Shown one piece after another: positions 6,624 to 6,864 of a stretch of 6,864 nucleotides of DNA. Origin of the DNA: an uncultured Bacteroides sp. (GTDB taxonomy: Bacteria > Bacteroidota > Bacteroidia > Bacteroidales > Bacteroidaceae); assembly GCA_900557355.1 (NCBI GenBank), contig USSR01000376.1, forward strand, positions 1-6,864, read 5' to 3'. Position 1 is the stretch's first letter. Each line of letters starts with the position of its first letter. The position numbers and the translations under genes were made by a program. Under the pieces are notes generated by a model. The model was not told the origin of the DNA, did no database searches, and saw nothing but the letters and a program-made list of their open reading frames with translations.

Positions 6624-6864
6624 ATGAAAAACAAAAGAGATTTATTTAAAATAGCTTGTGCCGTTCTGTTCCTTTGGGTAGGAGTAGCCGGGAAAAGCTG
6701 GGCACAAGAGACAAAGAAGAACTATTGGAATCTGCGTACCCAACTGATGCCTTTACGCTTGCCGCCTCCGCCACCCGGCTATAAACCGGAGTATCTGGAC
6801 CTGAATGGAGACGGGAAACCGGATGCTATTAAGTCTATCACCCACAACGATATACCCATCTTGT
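6624..6864 (+). CDS. Secreted protein with a DLNGDGKPD calcium-binding-type motif, 3'-partial
   Basis: Eighty codons are visible before the right edge. Residues 1-27 are a signal peptide (MKNKRDLFK, a hydrophobic core, then GKSWA before QE). Next come YWNLRTQLMP, a proline run RLPPPPPGY (45-53), and EYLDLNGDGKPDAI (56-69). D59, N61, D63 and D67 are spaced as in EF-hand-like, dockerin and FG-GAP/VCBS calcium loops. Secreted Bacteroides proteins from carbohydrate loci often begin this way and continue with more aspartate-rich loops, but the family and catalytic function cannot be assigned from this fragment. The ATG is 12 nt after the esterase stop, preceded by an AAGGGAAT stretch, so it is likely co-transcribed. 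Confidence 0.85.
   Translation, partial: MKNKRDLFKIACAVLFLWVGVAGKSWAQETKKNYWNLRTQLMPLRLPPPPPGYKPEYLDLNGDGKPDAIKSITHNDIPIL

Overview
The window looks like a carbohydrate-degradation region from a gut Bacteroidales genome, most likely Bacteroides. The basis is the Bacteroides-type promoter signature (TTG, 19 nt, TAnnTTTG), A-rich translation starts without Shine-Dalgarno sites, an HU-like protein of the Bacteroidales type, and families common in that group's polysaccharide utilisation loci. No SusC/SusD pair, tRNA, rRNA, insertion sequence or CRISPR array is visible. All genes are on the + strand.

Layout. (1) Positions 1-2463 hold the 3' part of a large two-module right-handed beta-helix protein (pectate-lyase-3/GH28-related). 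It is broken by one +1 frameshift near 541-575. (2) Positions 2464-3052 are a gene-free stretch with a good promoter (2622-2651), a leader of about 400 nt, and four 18-bp palindromes on an exact 23-bp period (2795-2881). (3) Positions 3053-3562 encode an HU-like DNA-binding protein of 169 aa. (4) Positions 3563-3881 are a second AT-rich regulatory stretch with a probable -7 element and a 15-bp dyad just before the next gene. (5) Positions 3882-5210 hold a GH71/99-like glycoside hydrolase broken by three +1 lesions. The first is a net 28-nt insertion made of a 23-bp direct repeat plus 5 filler bases. The other two are single-base gains. Removing them restores 432 continuous residues ending 3 nt before the next gene. 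(6) Positions 5214-6611 hold an intact secreted sialate O-acetylesterase-type SGNH esterase. (7) Position 6624 to the right edge holds the start of a secreted protein with a calcium-binding-type DLNGDGKPD motif.

The GH71/99-like gene, the esterase and the last gene are packed as an operon (3-nt and 12-nt gaps). They all start with apparent signal peptides, as expected for periplasmic or surface breakdown of an acetylated glycan. The substrate cannot be read from the sequence. The HU-like gene has its own leader and may be a chromatin or regulatory gene lying between two carbohydrate transcription units. The points most worth following are the palindrome array in front of the HU-like gene and the cluster of four +1 lesions in two enzyme genes, which are either recent inactivation or sequence error.
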